Assembly: GCA_036003045.1 (NCBI GenBank)
Contig: DASYSS010000033.1
Span: 1-64,000 of the forward strand
Direction of reading: 5' to 3'
Length of the DNA: 64,000 nucleotides
From: Gemmatimonadaceae bacterium
Lineage (GTDB): Bacteria; Gemmatimonadota; Gemmatimonadetes; Gemmatimonadales; Gemmatimonadaceae
Shown here: one piece after another, positions 63,240-64,000 of the stretch
Layout of the letters: the number at the start of each line of letters is the position of its first letter
Numbering within the stretch: the stretch's first letter is position 1
The notes under the pieces: generated by a model
Seen by the model: only the letters and a program-made list of their open reading frames with translations
Database searches by the model: none
What the model was told of the DNA's origin: nothing
Made by a program: the position numbers and the translations under genes

Positions 63240-64000
63240 ATGCGCCCCTTCACCGTGCGTCTGGCCCTGCTCTGGTCTACCGCGATCGCCGTGTCGCCGT
63301 TGGCTCCCTCCGGCGGTTCGGCCGACGGACAATCGTCGCTCTCGGCGACCGAACGCGCCATTGCCCGCGCCGTCGATGCCCATCGCGACGAATCGCTCGC
63401 GTTGCTCGAGCGAATCGTGAACATAAACAGCGGCACGATGAACTTCGCGGGCGTACGTCAGGTCGGCGACGCGCTTCGGGCGCAGTTCGACGCGCTGGGA
63501 TTCAAAACGCGCTGGGTCGAGGGCGCCGGGTTCAATCGCGCCGGACATCTGGTAGCCGAGCACCCGGGTCCGGGACCCAAGATCCTGCTCATCGGACACC
63601 TCGACACGGTGTTCGAGCCCTCGAGCCCGTTCCAGAAGTTCGAGCGCATCAACGACTCGACGGCCCGCGGTCCCGGCGTGATCGACATGAAGGGCGGCGA
63701 CGTCATACTCCTCTACGCGCTGCGCGCGCTCGCCGACGCGGGGCAGTTGGACAAGGCAAACGTGGCCGTCGTGTTCGACGGCGACGAAGAAGAAGCGGGT
63801 CGTCCGCTCGAGGCGGCGCGTCGCGCGCTCGTCGACGCCTCGACCGGCGCGCGATACGCCCTCGGCTTCGAGGACGGCGCAGCGGATCCGAAGACCGCGG
63901 TCATCTCTCGACGCAGCGCCGGCTCGTGGAACCTGCACACGACGGGTAACCCCGCTCACTCGTCGCAGATCTTCAAGCCGGAGGTCGGCGCCGGCGCGGT
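63240..64000 (+). CDS. Exported M20-family metallopeptidase, 5' part (cut by window edge)
   Basis: Frame open from ATG 63240 to the window end (about 253 residues). A signal peptide (LALLWSTAIAVSPLAPSGGS) leads to an M20 domain with metal ligands H120 and D122 in LIGHLDTVF, D149 in GPGVIDMKGG, and E183-E184 in DGDEEEAG. The dimerisation-domain His appears in NPAHSSQI. Pattern resembles carboxypeptidase G2 and other glutamate carboxypeptidase-type exopeptidases. Its stop is beyond the window. Convergent promoters with the lipoprotein gene lie in the 34-bp gap. Confidence 0.9.
   Translation, partial: MRPFTVRLALLWSTAIAVSPLAPSGGSADGQSSLSATERAIARAVDAHRDESLALLERIVNINSGTMNFAGVRQVGDALRAQFDALGFKTRWVEGAGFNRAGHLVAEHPGPGPKILLIGHLDTVFEPSSPFQKFERINDSTARGPGVIDMKGGDVILLYALRALADAGQLDKANVAVVFDGDEEEAGRPLEAARRALVDASTGARYALGFEDGAADPKTAVISRRSAGSWNLHTTGNPAHSSQIFKPEVGAGA

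Overview
The window is G+C-rich chromosomal DNA with tightly packed genes on both strands, many GTG/TTG starts and frequent 4-nt stop/start overlaps. Family content points to Gemmatimonadota (or a close relative in the Acidobacteriota/Gemmatimonadota sphere). The main clues are a Ser/Thr kinase with a C-terminal WD40/PD40 propeller, an ECF sigma factor coupled to a kinase-TPR protein, PadR regulators overlapping large ATPase-less FtsX/MacB-type permeases (ADOP type), an LVIVD lipoprotein beside a DUF305 protein, two OPT transporters, DinB, DUF1800, CHAD and ankyrin proteins. No phage, insertion sequence, CRISPR array, rRNA or tRNA gene was found. Phylum assignment is inference from family composition, not from a marker gene.

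Layout. 1-6 kb: end of a glyoxalase-like gene, a secreted GH43 glycosidase, a bactofilin/M23 peptidase pair, small membrane and lipoprotein genes, and a PQQ-type propeller lipoprotein. 6-9 kb: OPT transporter, then a PadR gene whose partner permease has decayed to a frameshifted remnant. 9.5-13.3 kb (minus): ECF sigma factor overlapping a transmembrane Ser/Thr kinase with a TPR-rich sensor half. 13.8-22.4 kb (plus): DUF983, acyl-CoA synthetase, CocE-type hydrolase, MFS carrier, VTT/DedA membrane protein and a second Ser/Thr kinase. 22.4-25.4 kb (minus): intact PadR-permease operon. 25.8-28.7 kb: metallopeptidase plus DUF3179 protein, GNAT, small Cys-pair protein. 28.8-31.8 kb (minus): LVIVD lipoprotein and DUF305, closed by a strong terminator.

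31.9-36.6 kb: orphan double-PAS histidine kinase coupled to a DUF1800 protein, CHAD protein, and a 50-residue basic protein. 36.6-44.6 kb: NTF2-like and DUF1810 proteins, a 16-bp tandem repeat, two ankyrin proteins, cupin, YidC-like protein, carboxypeptidase-regulatory-like protein and an acyltransferase-like membrane protein. 44.7-48.7 kb (plus): isoprenylcysteine-methyltransferase-like protein, DUF4412-like protein, small membrane proteins, DUF3465, metallophosphoesterase and beta-carbonic anhydrase. 48.9-51.9 kb: third PadR with its permease. 52-55.8 kb: cupin, DinB and a three-gene operon ending in a di-haem cytochrome lipoprotein. 56-58.6 kb: second OPT transporter abutting a 5'-3' exonuclease. 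58.7-64 kb: exported M28 peptidase, DUF2071, DinB, a lipoprotein and the start of an M20 peptidase.

Most proteins are exported or membrane-bound (signal peptides, lipoboxes, exopeptidases, glycosidase, OPT carriers), which suits a heterotroph living on peptides and polysaccharides. Regulation seems to rest on PadR repressors, ECF sigma/kinase pairs and one orphan histidine kinase. No novel defence or mobile system was identified. The items most worth checking are the PadR-box dyads, the decayed permease, the non-RD sigma-coupled kinase, the palindromic promoter at 37.8 kb, and several inverted or tandem intergenic repeats.
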